Origin: Janthinobacterium rivuli
Lineage (GTDB): Bacteria; Pseudomonadota; Gammaproteobacteria; Burkholderiales; Burkholderiaceae_D
DNA length: 64,000 nt
Direction of reading: 5' to 3'
NCBI RefSeq assembly: GCF_029690045.1
Contig: NZ_CP121464.1
Coordinates: 930,001 to 994,000, forward strand
Shown here: piece by piece, positions 9,235 to 18,276 of the stretch
Position numbering within the stretch: the stretch's first letter is position 1
How the letters are laid out: each line of letters opens with the position of its first letter
The notes under the pieces: model-generated
Database searches by the model: none
What the model was told of the DNA's origin: nothing
The model's input: the letters and a program-made list of their open reading frames with translations, nothing else
Made by a program: the position numbers and the translations under genes

Positions 9235-10116
9235 ATGACACCCCCTGACTTGCATTCAAACAATACCCTGCGTACCGCCGACGGCACATTGATCCACTAC
9301 AAGGACTGGGGCAGCGGCCCGCCCGTCGTCTTCAGCCACGGCTGGCCCTTGTCGTCCGACGCGTGGGAAGACCAGATGTTTTATCTGGCTTCGCACGGCT
9401 ACCGCGTCATCGCGCACGACCGGCGCGGCCACGGCCGTTCCAGCCAGCCGTTCGACGGCAACGACATGGATACCTATGCCGACGACTTGGCCGCCCTGAT
9501 CGCCGCGCTGGACTTGACGGGCGCCACCCTCGTCGGCCACTCGACGGGCGGCGGCGAAGTGGCGCGCTACATTGGCCGCCATGGCACCGGACGCTTGGCC
9601 GGCGCCGTGCTCGTGGGCGCCGTGCCGCCGCTGATGCTGCAAACGGCCGACAATCCGCTGGGCTTGCCGCTATCCGTTTTTGACGCCATCCGTGCCGGCG
9701 TGCAGGCCGACCGCAGCCAATTCTTCCGCGACTTGAGCGAGGCCTTCTATGGCTACAACCGGCCCGATGCGAAGCCCTCGCAGGGCGTGCGCGACGGTTT
9801 CTGGCGGCAAGGCATGCAGGCGGGCATGCCGGCCGCCTATCTGTGCATCAAGCAGTTTTCCGAGACGGATTTCACGGCTGACCTGGCCAAATTCGACGTG
9901 CCGACTCTGGTGATTCATGGCGACGACGACCAGATCGTGCCGATCGCCGCCTCGGCGCGGCGCACTGCCGAGCTCATCATCGGCAGCAAGCTGCTCGTGT
10001 ATGCGGGCGCGCCGCACGGCCTGGCGACGACGCACAAGGACAGGCTGAACGAGGACTTGCTGGAATTTTTGCGCCACTCGGTCGATGCGGCAAGCAATAT
10101 CGAGGCGCACCTGTAA
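9235..10116 (+). CDS. Alpha/beta hydrolase, non-haem chloroperoxidase-like
   Basis: A 293-residue cytosolic alpha/beta hydrolase similar to cofactor-free haloperoxidases and related esterases. It has the oxyanion block [16 protein letters not shown], the nucleophile elbow [12 protein letters not shown] (Ser about 107), the acid in HGDDDQIVP and the His in APHGLATTH. The helix pair after the elbow ([15 protein letters not shown]) is characteristic of this subfamily. ATG 9235 follows AAGGAG. The haloperoxidase activity of this family is usually a side reaction, so the true substrate remains unknown. Confidence 0.88.
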   Translation: MTPPDLHSNNTLRTADGTLIHYKDWGSGPPVVFSHGWPLSSDAWEDQMFYLASHGYRVIAHDRRGHGRSSQPFDGNDMDTYADDLAALIAALDLTGATLVGHSTGGGEVARYIGRHGTGRLAGAVLVGAVPPLMLQTADNPLGLPLSVFDAIRAGVQADRSQFFRDLSEAFYGYNRPDAKPSQGVRDGFWRQGMQAGMPAAYLCIKQFSETDFTADLAKFDVPTLVIHGDDDQIVPIAASARRTAELIIGSKLLVYAGAPHGLATTHKDRLNEDLLEFLRHSVDAASNIEAHL

Positions 10117-10316
10117 AACCGGCATATCCATTGCAAAACACATAATATTGTTTGATTTTTGCACCAATTGCGTGCGGATCGCCGATTTTTCTGCGTTTTA
10201 GAATGCAAAAAATGGCGTTCTGCCGCCTCGTTCCACCCGGTAAGGTCCAGTAAAGAGTAAACTAGCAGATACACTCTTTCGCATTGGGCGATTCGAGCGA
10301 ACTTGTGAGTGATTTC

Positions 10317-12476
10317 ATGTCTGATACACCAATTTCCTTATTTTCCGACCTTAACCTGAGCGAGCCGCTGATTCGCGCGCTCAAGGACGTCGGTTACGAA
10401 ACACCGTCGCCTATCCAGGCGGCCACGATTCCATTATTGCTCGCGAACCGCGACGTGCTGGGCCAGGCGCAAACAGGCACGGGTAAGACCGCCGCCTTCG
10501 CCTTGCCGATCCTGTCGCGCATCGATCTGAAACAAAGCTCACCCCAAGCCCTGGTCCTGGCACCGACGCGCGAACTGGCCATCCAGGTCGCCGAAGCGTT
10601 CCAGGTGTACGCCGCCCACATCCCCGGCTTCCACGTGTTGCCGATCTACGGCGGCCAAAGCTATGGCCCGCAGCTGTCGGCCCTGCGCCGCGGCGTGCAC
10701 GTCATCGTCGGCACCCCAGGCCGCGTCATCGATCACCTGGACAAGGGTTCGCTCGACTTGTCCAAGCTGAAAACCCTGGTGCTGGACGAAGCCGATGAAA
10801 TGCTGCGCATGGGCTTTATCGACGACGTCGAACGTATCTTGAAAGAAACCCCGGAAGGCCATCAAACGGCCCTGTTCTCGGCCACCATGCCTTCCGTCAT
10901 CAAGCGCATCGCCACGACCTATCTGATGAACCCGGCCGAAGTGACGGTCGCCGCCAAGACGGGCACGGCCGACAACATCCGCCAGCGCTACTGGCTGGTG
11001 TCGGGCATGCACAAGCTCGACGCGCTGACCCGCATCCTGGAAGCGGAAGCGTTTGACGGCATGATCATCTTTGCCCGCACCAAGCTGGGTACGGAAGAGC
11101 TGGCCGGCAAGCTGCAAGCGCGTGGCTTCTCGGCTGCCGCCATCAATGGCGACATCCAGCAAGCCCAGCGCGAGCGCACGATCCAGCAGTTGAAAGACGG
11201 CAAGATCGACATCCTCGTGGCAACCGACGTGGCCGCCCGCGGCCTGGACGTCGAGCGCATCAGCCACGTCGTCAACTACGACGTGCCGCACGATCCGGAA
11301 AGCTACACCCACCGCATCGGCCGCACGGGCCGCGCCGGCCGCAGCGGCGAAGCGATTTTGTTCATCACCCCGCGTGAAAAGAACTTGTTGAAAGCCATCG
11401 AACGCTCGACCCGCCAGCCGATCGGCATGCTGGAACTGCCGACGATCCAGGCCGTCAACGACGTGCGTATCGCCAAGTTCAAGGAGCAAATCAGCGAAAC
11501 CCTGGCCCTGGGCGAGCTGGAACAGTTCCAGTCGCTGATCGAGGATTTCGAGCGCGAGCAAAACATTCCCGCCATCGAAATCGCCGCCGCCCTGGCGAAG
11601 ATGGCGCGTGGCAATACGCCGCTGCTGCTGGACAAGAACAAGGCGCGCGAGCAAGCCACGTGGCAGGACGACCGTCCTGTGCGCCAAGACCGTTTTGAGC
11701 GCAACGACCGTCCGGAACGGGGCGACCGCTTCGACCGTAACGAGCGCAGCGACCGTGGCGAACGCCCGGCCTTCCCGAAAAAAGAACGCATTCAACGTCC
11801 AGCCGACGCCGGCATGCAGACCTTCCGCATTGAAGTCGGTCATCAGCATGGCGTAAAACCAGGCAATATCGTGGGCGCCATCGCCAACGAAGCGGGCATC
11901 GATTCGAAAAACATCGGCCGCATCGAAATCTATGACGACTACAGCGTCCTGGACTTGCCAGACAGCATGCCGAAAGAATTGCTGGACCAGCTGAAAACCG
12001 TGTGGGTCGCGGGCCAGCAGCTGCGCATCAGCCGTGACGGCGACGCGCCGGACCTGGCGCCGCCAGCCGCGCCACGCAAGCCGTTTGCCGCCAAGTCCGC
12101 GCCAGCGTTCAAGGATGCGCCAGCGGACGCGGGCGACGCAGCACCTGCACCGCGCGCGCCGAAGAAGGAACGTCCACGCCCGGGCGTGACGGCTTACCGC
12201 ATCGAAGTGGGCCGTGAGCACGCTGTGACGCCAAGCAACATCGTCGGCGCCATCGCCAACGAAGCGAACCTGGAAGCCAAGCATATCGGCCGCATCGATA
12301 TCTTTGACAACTACAGCGTGCTGGACCTGCCGGAAGGCATGCCGCCGGAAATCCTCGACCACCTGAAATCGGTCGTCGTTTCTGGCCAGAAACTGCGCAT
12401 CAGCCTCGACGATGGCACGACGGAGCGCAAGCCTGCGCCACCGCGTCCGAAGTCGCCGCGCAAAACGTTCAAGTAA
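10317..12476 (+). CDS. deaD: DEAD-box ATP-dependent RNA helicase with two DbpA-type RNA-binding domains
   Basis: A 719-residue helicase of the CsdA/DeaD group, which unwinds structured RNA in ribosome assembly and cold adaptation. It shows the Q motif (GYETPSPIQ), Walker A AQTGTGKT, DEAD in LVLDEADEMLRMGF, SAT, and the C-terminal motifs ARGLDVERI and HRIGRTGRAGR. After the core, a charged linker of Arg/Asp/Glu repeats (about residues 450-490) leads to two similar RNA-binding domains, about 500-575 and 623-697. Both share IEVG, NIVGAIANEA and YSVLDLP; E. coli DeaD has one. ATG 10317 is used; a GTG 10305 start is possible. About 200 bases of AT-richer leader precede it, as in cold-shock helicase genes. 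A terminator follows. Confidence 0.92.
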   Translation: MSDTPISLFSDLNLSEPLIRALKDVGYETPSPIQAATIPLLLANRDVLGQAQTGTGKTAAFALPILSRIDLKQSSPQALVLAPTRELAIQVAEAFQVYAAHIPGFHVLPIYGGQSYGPQLSALRRGVHVIVGTPGRVIDHLDKGSLDLSKLKTLVLDEADEMLRMGFIDDVERILKETPEGHQTALFSATMPSVIKRIATTYLMNPAEVTVAAKTGTADNIRQRYWLVSGMHKLDALTRILEAEAFDGMIIFARTKLGTEELAGKLQARGFSAAAINGDIQQAQRERTIQQLKDGKIDILVATDVAARGLDVERISHVVNYDVPHDPESYTHRIGRTGRAGRSGEAILFITPREKNLLKAIERSTRQPIGMLELPTIQAVNDVRIAKFKEQISETLALGELEQFQSLIEDFEREQNIPAIEIAAALAKMARGNTPLLLDKNKAREQATWQDDRPVRQDRFERNDRPERGDRFDRNERSDRGERPAFPKKERIQRPADAGMQTFRIEVGHQHGVKPGNIVGAIANEAGIDSKNIGRIEIYDDYSVLDLPDSMPKELLDQLKTVWVAGQQLRISRDGDAPDLAPPAAPRKPFAAKSAPAFKDAPADAGDAAPAPRAPKKERPRPGVTAYRIEVGREHAVTPSNIVGAIANEANLEAKHIGRIDIFDNYSVLDLPEGMPPEILDHLKSVVVSGQKLRISLDDGTTERKPAPPRPKSPRKTFK

Positions 12477-12530
12477 GCCATCCCCACGGGCGCCACGGCG
12501 CCTGTGTCGCGGATTGGAGACACATCCCTC

Positions 12531-12559
12531 ACTGGCGCGTTCGCGCCAGTTTTTATTTT
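12531..12559 (+). terminator. Intrinsic terminator after deaD
   Basis: The stem ACTGGCGCG (12531-12539) pairs with CGCGCCAGT (12542-12550), in practice with a TTCG-type loop, and is followed by TTTTATTTT. It lies 55 bases after the helicase stop codon. Confidence 0.85.
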
Positions 12560-12913
12560 CCCTCAAGAAATGAATATTGTTGCCGCGTTATTGTTGGCGG
12601 CAGGCGTCGCCATGCGCCGGCCATGACGGCAGTCTTCCTGCGTCTTTTTATCGGCACATACGCCGTATTTATCGCCTGCCGCGCAGATACATAATTTTTT
12701 ATTAATTATTGTGTGTGCGCGTAATTTGAATTTTGCATTCAATAAAATCAATAAAGTTGAATCAAAGTAAATTCTAAAAAATAAATGAATTGGTTTTTAT
12801 TAAATTATTTGACCAGTGTCACTGTCGCCGAAGCGATATATCAAGGGTGCTTGATGTGGTATATTGTTTTTATGTTTTTGTTATGCTAGTTGAAAAAAAA
12901 TAGAGGAGCGACG
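12560..12913. other. AT-rich intergenic region before the chemoreceptor gene
   Basis: About 350 bases, much richer in A/T than the surroundings, with no convincing gene. A 62-codon minus-strand frame (12563-12751) contains several Cys, but it starts at TTG with no ribosome site and I do not call it. A TATATT at about 12859 could be a -10 element for the chemoreceptor gene. I found no sigma-28 consensus. Confidence 0.5.
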
Positions 12914-14569
12914 ATGCGGGTCAATACGCCTATCACGCAAAATGAATACGTATTAAATGAAGGCATGACGATTGTTTCCACGACGGATTTACAGGGAAAC
13001 ATCAATTACGCTAATCAGTATTTCATTGAAGTCAGCGGTTTTTCAGAAATGGAACTGCTGGGTGCGCCACAGAATATCCTGCGTCATCCCGATATGCCGG
13101 CCGAAGCGTTTGCCGACCTGTGGGACACCATCAAGACGGGCATGCCGTGGACCGGCATGGTCAAGAACCGCTGCAAGAACGGTGATTTCTACTGGGTCTT
13201 CGCCAATATCACGCCCGTGATCGAAAACGGCCGCCCGATCGGTTATATGTCCGTGCGCACCAAGCCCTCGCGCGAGCAGATCAACGAAGCGGCAGCCCTG
13301 TATAAAAGTTTCAAAGACGGCAATACCTCCAAGCTGGCGATCCGCAATGGCCGCGTCGTGCGCCAGGGCTGGGTCGCCAAGCTGGCCGAATGGCGCAAGC
13401 TGACCCTGTCGCAAGACCTGGCCTTCCATTGCATCGTCTTTGGCGTGGTGCTGGCCATCCTCGGCTGCGCCGTGTGGAATATCGATGGAGACACAAGCAC
13501 GGCCACGCGCAGCTGGCTCAGCGGTGCCGCCGCCGCCGCCGTCGCGCTGATGCTGTATTTCTGGGCCCATCTGCACAATTCGCTCGTCGCTCCGCTGGGT
13601 GACGCCGTCACGATGGCGCGCAAGATGGCGGGCGGCGACTTGACGGGCGTCATCGACAAAGTGCGCGACGACGACATGGGCCAATTGATGGCGGCCTTGC
13701 GCCAGACCAACATCAACTTGCACAGCATCATCGGCGACGTGCGCGCCAACTTCGAGGATATCCGCATCACCACGGCCGAGATCGCCACGGGCAATATGGA
13801 CTTGTCCAGCCGCACGGAATCGCAGGCGTCCAGCCTGGAACAGACGGCGGCCAGCATGGAAGAGCTGACGTCCACCGTGCAGAACAGCGCCGACCACGTG
13901 GACACGGCCAACAAGCTGGCAGCGCAGGCGTCGACCGTCGCGGCCAAGGGCGGCACCATCGTCAGCGAAGTGGTCACCACGATGGACGAGATCAGCACCT
14001 CGTCGCGCAAGATTCTCGACATCATCGGCTTGATCGATGGCATCGCCTTCCAGACGAATATCCTCGCCTTGAACGCGGCCGTGGAAGCGGCCCGCGCGGG
14101 CGAGCATGGCCGCGGCTTTGCCGTCGTGGCCGGCGAAGTGCGCAGCCTGGCGCAGCGCTCGGCAACAGCGGCAAAAGAAGTGAAAAACCTGATCGACCAT
14201 TCGATCGCCACCGTGAATGCGGGCAGCGTGCTGACCAGCAATGCGGGCGCCACCATGACGGAAGTGATCGCCTCGGTGGCCCGCGTGACGGAAGTGATGG
14301 ACGAGATTTCCTCGACCACGCGCGAGCAGAACCAGGGCATCGGGCAAGTCAACCAGGCCGTCATCCACATGGATGGCATCACGCAGCAGAACGCGGCGCT
14401 GGTGGAGCAGGCGGCCGCGGCCGCCAGCAGCCTGGCGCAGCGCACCGAGAGCGTGGCCCAGTCGATCGGCATCTTCAAATTAAAGGCCTCGCCCAAGCGC
14501 AAGGCGGCCGGCGTGGGGCGTAGCGTGGGTGCGGGTGTGGCAGCAAGGGCGCTGTTAAAGGCCAGGTAG
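12914..14569 (+). CDS. Methyl-accepting chemotaxis protein with N-terminal PAS domain (Aer-like)
   Basis: A 551-residue chemoreceptor lacking a periplasmic sensor. Residues about 1-120 form a PAS domain like that of the redox/oxygen sensor Aer ([49 protein letters not shown]). Two hydrophobic segments follow (about 178-198 and 207-227), then a HAMP region and a long signalling coiled coil with the conserved hairpin [20 protein letters not shown]. It should couple cytoplasmic redox or energy state to CheA/CheW. The C-terminus is basic and lacks the CheR-binding pentapeptide. GAGGAG at 12903-12908 fixes the start at ATG 12914. No other chemotaxis genes are adjacent. Confidence 0.92.
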   Translation: MRVNTPITQNEYVLNEGMTIVSTTDLQGNINYANQYFIEVSGFSEMELLGAPQNILRHPDMPAEAFADLWDTIKTGMPWTGMVKNRCKNGDFYWVFANITPVIENGRPIGYMSVRTKPSREQINEAAALYKSFKDGNTSKLAIRNGRVVRQGWVAKLAEWRKLTLSQDLAFHCIVFGVVLAILGCAVWNIDGDTSTATRSWLSGAAAAAVALMLYFWAHLHNSLVAPLGDAVTMARKMAGGDLTGVIDKVRDDDMGQLMAALRQTNINLHSIIGDVRANFEDIRITTAEIATGNMDLSSRTESQASSLEQTAASMEELTSTVQNSADHVDTANKLAAQASTVAAKGGTIVSEVVTTMDEISTSSRKILDIIGLIDGIAFQTNILALNAAVEAARAGEHGRGFAVVAGEVRSLAQRSATAAKEVKNLIDHSIATVNAGSVLTSNAGATMTEVIASVARVTEVMDEISSTTREQNQGIGQVNQAVIHMDGITQQNAALVEQAAAAASSLAQRTESVAQSIGIFKLKASPKRKAAGVGRSVGAGVAARALLKAR

Positions 14570-14578
14570 CAAAATGCT

Positions 14579-14644
14579 GGGGTCAGTCACTGCGTGATCG
14601 GAATGCTCCCCATTGGGGCGCATTCCCCCGTCGGGTCTGACCCC
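14579..14644. repeat. GGGGTCAG...CTGACCCC inverted-repeat element
   Basis: The outer arms GGGGTCA (14579-14585) and GGGTCTGACCCC (14633-14644) surround an inner hairpin built on GGAATGC..GCATTCC with CCCC/GGGG. A shorter relative is at 53473-53499. Both lie just after a gene end, so this is likely a dispersed intergenic repeat with terminator-like structure. Confidence 0.65.
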
Positions 14645-14666
14645 GGGTTTTGCCTGTGGGGTACTC

Positions 14667-14975
14667 TTACTGCTTCACCCGGTACACTTCCCCGCTGCGT
14701 ACTTTCTTCACCACCCCATCCCCGCCAAACAGAATCACGTACTCTCCCTGCGCGCCCGAGGCGGCCGGGTAGGTGTACATCCACACTTCATTGCCGCTGT
14801 CGAAACGGATGGACGTGCTCTCGCCCAGCGCGGCGCGTACTTGCTCGCGCGTGCTGATGCCTGCTTGCACCGTTTGCTCCAGCGTAGCGTAGGGCACATT
14901 CTTGCTCGCATGCAAGGCGCGCGTGCCGGAGCAGGCGGCCAGCAGCGCCAGCACGAAGACACTGAACCACTTCAT
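14667..14975 (-). CDS. Small lipoprotein, BamE/SmpA-like fold suspected
   Basis: A 102-residue protein with a lipoprotein signal peptide (VFVLALLAACSG; Cys about residue 15). The mature part has the pattern TLEQTVQAGISTREQVRAALGES...GNEVWMYTY...ILFGGDGVVKKV, which resembles the small alpha-beta BamE/SmpA-OmlA fold: a helix carrying TREQVRxxLG, then strands with W-Y. It is not BamE itself, since the characteristic residues differ. Its ATG overlaps the stop codon of the upstream exported-protein gene (ATGA), so the two are translationally coupled. An envelope role is inferred. Confidence 0.75.
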   Translation of the reverse strand: MKWFSVFVLALLAACSGTRALHASKNVPYATLEQTVQAGISTREQVRAALGESTSIRFDSGNEVWMYTYPAASGAQGEYVILFGGDGVVKKVRSGEVYRVKQ

Positions 14976-15760
14976 GGCGCCACCTCGTCCATGTAAGTAA
15001 ATTCCAGCAGGGTGTCGTCGGGCCAGCTGGCATCCCACAAGGGCGCGTAATACGTGCGGTCGAGCAAGACCTGGCAATCGCAGTAGGGCAGTGAGGCGGG
15101 GGTCTGCTCGCCGCCCGCGTACAGCATCGTGAACGGTAGCGTAACCCTGCGTTCGCCATGCACGAGGGTGACGCCGAACAGGGGGCGCTCCGTGAAGAAC
15201 AAATAGTTGCCGTCCGGCTCGGAACAGACCTTGTCCGTGCTATAGAGCATGCTGGACAGCCAGGCGATGATTTGCGGGTCGTTCGAGATCAGGCCCGAAT
15301 CCATGCCGGCGCGGCATTCCAGGCGCAAGTCGCCCAGGCGCCGCGTACCGGGCGGCAAGCCGGGCGTGATGACTTGCGCGCGCCAGCTCATGGTGGTGGC
15401 CTTGCGGTTGGCGATCAGCACGGCGTCTTCGCGCGCGGCCTGTGCATTGCGCACGGGGGCAAAGCTGTTGTCCTCGGCCAGGGGCAGGGGGATGCTGACG
15501 GTGTCGCCGGCGATGCGCAGCCGCACGCCCGTCATGTTCACACCGGGCTGGCGCGGTAGCAAGCGAAAGCGCAGCACTGCCTGCGGCGCCAGCGCATGGT
15601 CGCGTTCGAAGCGGTCCACGCCCTGCAGCATCTTGCGGTAGGATTTATCGACGGGGTCGCGCGTGGCGTCGACCTTGACTTGCGGCACGGGCGCGGTTTG
15701 CGCCAAGGCGACCGGGCCATGGAGCAGGCAGGCAAGCAGCAGGGAGAGATTAATACGCAT
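14972..15760 (-). CDS. Exported protein of unknown function
   Basis: A 262-residue protein with a cleavable signal peptide (MRINLSLLLACLLHGPVALAQ). The mature protein is mixed alpha/beta without a family signature I recognise. Notable are RFERDHALAPQAVLRFRLLPR, several paired Cys (LECRAG, DKVCSEP, YCDCQVLL) that could form disulphides, and aromatic-rich C-terminal strands (TYYAPLWDASWPDDTLLEFTY). It is followed by an overlapping lipoprotein gene, suggesting the pair works together in the periplasm. The function is unknown. Confidence 0.65.
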   Translation of the reverse strand: MRINLSLLLACLLHGPVALAQTAPVPQVKVDATRDPVDKSYRKMLQGVDRFERDHALAPQAVLRFRLLPRQPGVNMTGVRLRIAGDTVSIPLPLAEDNSFAPVRNAQAAREDAVLIANRKATTMSWRAQVITPGLPPGTRRLGDLRLECRAGMDSGLISNDPQIIAWLSSMLYSTDKVCSEPDGNYLFFTERPLFGVTLVHGERRVTLPFTMLYAGGEQTPASLPYCDCQVLLDRTYYAPLWDASWPDDTLLEFTYMDEVAP

Positions 15761-15820
15761 GGCTTGATGCTACGCTTTTTTGCGCGGCAGCCACGCACGC
15801 GTGAGTGTCTCAGTATTCGC

Positions 15821-16180
15821 TCAGTACTCGCTATATTTGCGCGCGTCGCCGCGTACCTGTTGCGCCGGGTATTTCTGTGCGTTCAGTGCCATCTTTTCCA
15901 GCACGGCAGAGTGCAGGTCGACGCCGCTCTTGTCGGCCAGGCGCACCAGGTACATCAGCACGTCGGCCAGCTCGTGGCGGATGCCCGTGCGTTTGGCATC
16001 GTCCAGTTCGGCGTCCGCGCCCGTGGGCAGCCACTGGTAGTGCTCGACCAGTTCCGCCACTTCCACGGACAGGGCCATGGCCAGATTTTTCGGCGTGTGG
16101 AACTGGTCCCAGTCGCGTTCGTCGGCAAAGGCGCGCAGGCGTGCACGGATATCAGACAGGCTGTCGGCCGGCGCGCTCAT
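15821..16180 (-). CDS. MazG-like nucleotide pyrophosphohydrolase (dCTPase/XTP3TPA type)
   Basis: A 119-residue all-alpha NTP pyrophosphohydrolase of the MazG-like group that hydrolyses non-canonical or excess (d)NTPs to monophosphates. Metal-binding acids appear as AMALSVEVAELVEHYQW (ExxE) and ELADVLMYLVRLAD (ExxD), with the opening RDWDQFHTPKNLA typical of the dCTPase / RS21-C6 subgroup. Its start overlaps the stop of the acetyltransferase gene (ATGA), so both are translated from one message. The role is inferred as nucleotide-pool cleaning. Confidence 0.88.
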   Translation of the reverse strand: MSAPADSLSDIRARLRAFADERDWDQFHTPKNLAMALSVEVAELVEHYQWLPTGADAELDDAKRTGIRHELADVLMYLVRLADKSGVDLHSAVLEKMALNAQKYPAQQVRGDARKYSEY

Positions 16181-16638
16181 GCCGCCGCCTGCAGTGGTTT
16201 TTCCATGAAGACACTGAACGGGTCGTCGGGATAGTCGCCGTACGGCCCGCGCCGCTGGTAGCCGTGGCGCGCGTACAGGGCGATGGCTTCGGGCTGGTGG
16301 ATGCCCGTCTCCAACGTCAGCAAGCGGCAGCCGCGCGCCAGCGCCTGCTCTTCCAGCAAGCTTAGCAGGCGCCTGGCCAGGCCCAGGCCGCGGCTGTCCG
16401 GGTGCACGTACATGCGCTTGACCTCGCCGAAATCGGGCGTGACGACGATGGCGCCGCAGGCGCGCGCGCGGCCATCGGCATCGCGGGCGACGGCAAACAG
16501 CAGGGTATCGGATGGCACCGATGCCAGGTCCAGCGAGTAGACGCACTCGGCCGGGTACAGGGTCTGTTGATAGGCATCAAGCTCGGCGATCAGGGTTTGC
16601 ACGTCGGCTTGCTGTGGCGATTCCAGGCGGATGGTCAT
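16177..16638 (-). CDS. GNAT family N-acetyltransferase
   Basis: A 153-residue acetyltransferase with the acetyl-CoA motif A, VKRMYVHPDSRGLGLARRLL (about residues 73-92; the R-x-x-G-x-G/A pyrophosphate loop reads RGLGLA). The C-terminal motif B follows with LTLETGIHQPEAIALYARHGY. The acceptor substrate is not predictable. It starts 35 bases after the P450 gene and overlaps the MazG-like gene by four bases. Confidence 0.88.
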   Translation of the reverse strand: MTIRLESPQQADVQTLIAELDAYQQTLYPAECVYSLDLASVPSDTLLFAVARDADGRARACGAIVVTPDFGEVKRMYVHPDSRGLGLARRLLSLLEEQALARGCRLLTLETGIHQPEAIALYARHGYQRRGPYGDYPDDPFSVFMEKPLQAAA

Positions 16639-16673
16639 GGGGAGGTCGAATGAATGGGACTTCCCCCATGGTA

Positions 16674-18116
16674 TCACTGCGGCCGCGCCAGGCGCATCGT
16701 CAAACCGATGGGCGACATCACAAAACCCATCAGCTCCTGCGCCTCGCCGCCATCGGGCGTGTCGACGCCGGCGATGTCGAAGCTGCCCAGCAGCATGGCC
16801 ATGGCGATCTTGATTTCCAGCAAAGCCAGATAGCGGCCGGGACAGGTACGCAAGCCCCCGCCAAACGGCATGGCGGCGCGCTTGTTGTTCGCCTCGGCGC
16901 TGCCCTCCAGCCAGCGCTCGGGCCGGAACGCTTGCGCGTCGGGAAAGTGTGCATCGGACACGCTGTCGTGGCGCATCACACACCACAGCATGCTGCCGGC
17001 GGGCACGGCCACGTCGCCCACCACCGTGTCGCGCAGCGCTTCGAGCGGAATGTAGGGCGCCACCGGTTTCAAGCGCATGGCCTCGCTGGCGCAGGCGCCC
17101 AGGTAGTCGAGGCTATCCATTTGCGCCACGCTGAACTGCGCCACGTCGGGCGCCAGGCGCCGCACTTCCTCGCGCGCCTTGGCCAGGCTGTGCGGATGGC
17201 GCTGCAGCAGATAGATGATCCAGGAAATCGTGTTGGCCGTCGTGTCTTCACCGGCCAGCAGCATGGTCAGCACATTGCCGGCCACGGCGCGGTCGTTCAC
17301 GCCGCTGTCCTTTTCGTCGGCGGCGGCGATCATGGCTTCGAGCAGGTTCGGTGGCCGCACGCGCCGCGCGGGGTCGTGCGCCATGCGTTCGCGCGCCTGC
17401 TGCACCAGTTGCGCCACGGCCACGTCCAGCGCTGCCACGTCGCGGTCCAGGCGCCGGTCGACGGGCAGTTTGACGTAGCGCCAGTACGGCAGCATCGACA
17501 GGCTGCGCCGTGCCACGGCCGGCAGGATGGCGTCCAGGTGGCGCTGGATCACGTCCTCGCCCGATTCCAGCGTGTTGACTTCGCTGCCGAAGGCCAGGCC
17601 GGCGATGATGTCGACCGTGTAGCGTTTCAGGTCGCCATCGAGGGCGATGGCCTGGCCTTGCGTGGCGGCATGCTGCCAGCGCCGCTGCAGGCGCTGCGCC
17701 ACCGTCACCAGCGCGGGGAAATATGCCTTGATGGCGCCCGGCGCCATGCCGGCCATGACCATGCGGCGCTGGTTGCGCCACTCGCTGCCCTCGGCCAGGA
17801 AGACGCCGGGGATGCCGCCCATTTCCACCGAAATCGTGTAGCTGCTGAGGGGGCGGCGGAAACCGTCCGGGCGGTCGCGCAGCACGGCGGCCACGGCCTC
17901 GCTGTCGGCCACCACCAGCACCAGGGTGCGGCCAAACCAGGCGCGCACGAAGGGGCCATAGCGGCGTACCCAGCCTTCCACGTCGCGGTGGATGCGCGGC
18001 AGTCTCACTTGCATGGCGTTGCCGATGATGGGCAAGGCGAATGGCCCCGGCAACTGGCGGATCTGGCGCAGGGTGGTGGCGGGTGCAGGTGCGGTGACGT
18101 GGTCGAGTGGTGGCAT
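16674..18116 (-). CDS. Cytochrome P450
   Basis: A 480-residue haem-thiolate monooxygenase. It shows the proline-rich N-terminal hinge (LPGPFALPIIGN), the I-helix oxygen-binding motif LLAGEDTTANT, the K-helix ExxR in EAMRLKP, the PERW motif, and the haem loop FGGGLRTCPGRYLA with the Cys ligand at about residue 425. No membrane anchor is seen, as expected for a soluble bacterial enzyme. AGGAG lies six bases before ATG 18116. No ferredoxin or reductase gene is adjacent, so electron partners are elsewhere. The substrate is unknown. The gene is divergent from an AraC regulator, with a set of 15-bp repeats between them. Confidence 0.95.
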   Translation of the reverse strand: MPPLDHVTAPAPATTLRQIRQLPGPFALPIIGNAMQVRLPRIHRDVEGWVRRYGPFVRAWFGRTLVLVVADSEAVAAVLRDRPDGFRRPLSSYTISVEMGGIPGVFLAEGSEWRNQRRMVMAGMAPGAIKAYFPALVTVAQRLQRRWQHAATQGQAIALDGDLKRYTVDIIAGLAFGSEVNTLESGEDVIQRHLDAILPAVARRSLSMLPYWRYVKLPVDRRLDRDVAALDVAVAQLVQQARERMAHDPARRVRPPNLLEAMIAAADEKDSGVNDRAVAGNVLTMLLAGEDTTANTISWIIYLLQRHPHSLAKAREEVRRLAPDVAQFSVAQMDSLDYLGACASEAMRLKPVAPYIPLEALRDTVVGDVAVPAGSMLWCVMRHDSVSDAHFPDAQAFRPERWLEGSAEANNKRAAMPFGGGLRTCPGRYLALLEIKIAMAMLLGSFDIAGVDTPDGGEAQELMGFVMSPIGLTMRLARPQ

Positions 18117-18177
18117 GGCAAGCTCCTGTTGTCGTGGAACGATGGCCTGACTGTAGCGCGCTTGCGCGCACGCGTCT

Positions 18178-18237
18178 TGAACGAATACGACATGAACGAA
18201 TATGGCAGGAACGAATACGACAGGAACGAATACGACA
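18178..18237. repeat. Four 15-bp direct repeats between P450 and araC-type gene
   Basis: Four adjoining units of exactly 15 bp: 18178-18192, 18193-18207, 18208-18222 and 18223-18237. The core is GAACGAATACGACA; units 3 and 4 are identical and unit 2 differs by two bases in the second half. They lie just upstream of the AraC-type gene's -10 box and 62 bp from the P450 start. The arrangement suits a multimeric regulator binding site. Confidence 0.75.
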
Positions 18238-18263
18238 GCGCGCGCGGCGCCGAAAATTGCCGG

Positions 18264-18269
18264 TACAAT
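18264..18269 (+). promoter_or_regulatory. -10 box TACAAT, probably giving a leaderless araC-type mRNA
   Basis: TACAAT ends seven bases before the ATG at 18277, so transcription would begin at or next to the start codon. There is no Shine-Dalgarno. The -35 position falls next to the 15-bp repeats, hinting at regulator-dependent activation. Inferred from spacing only. Confidence 0.4.
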
Positions 18270-18276
18270 CGTCGCC

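Noticed and set aside
10539..12566. 675-codon antisense frame opposite the deaD gene
   Set aside because: Shadow of the helicase gene; low-complexity residues and no ribosome site.
12563..12751. 62-codon minus-strand frame with several Cys
   Set aside because: The start is TTG without a ribosome site and the upstream half is low-complexity AT-rich DNA; left as intergenic.
18178..18237. CRISPR or plasmid iterons
   Set aside because: 15-bp units adjoin without spacers, no rep or cas gene is near, and the position fits a promoter operator.
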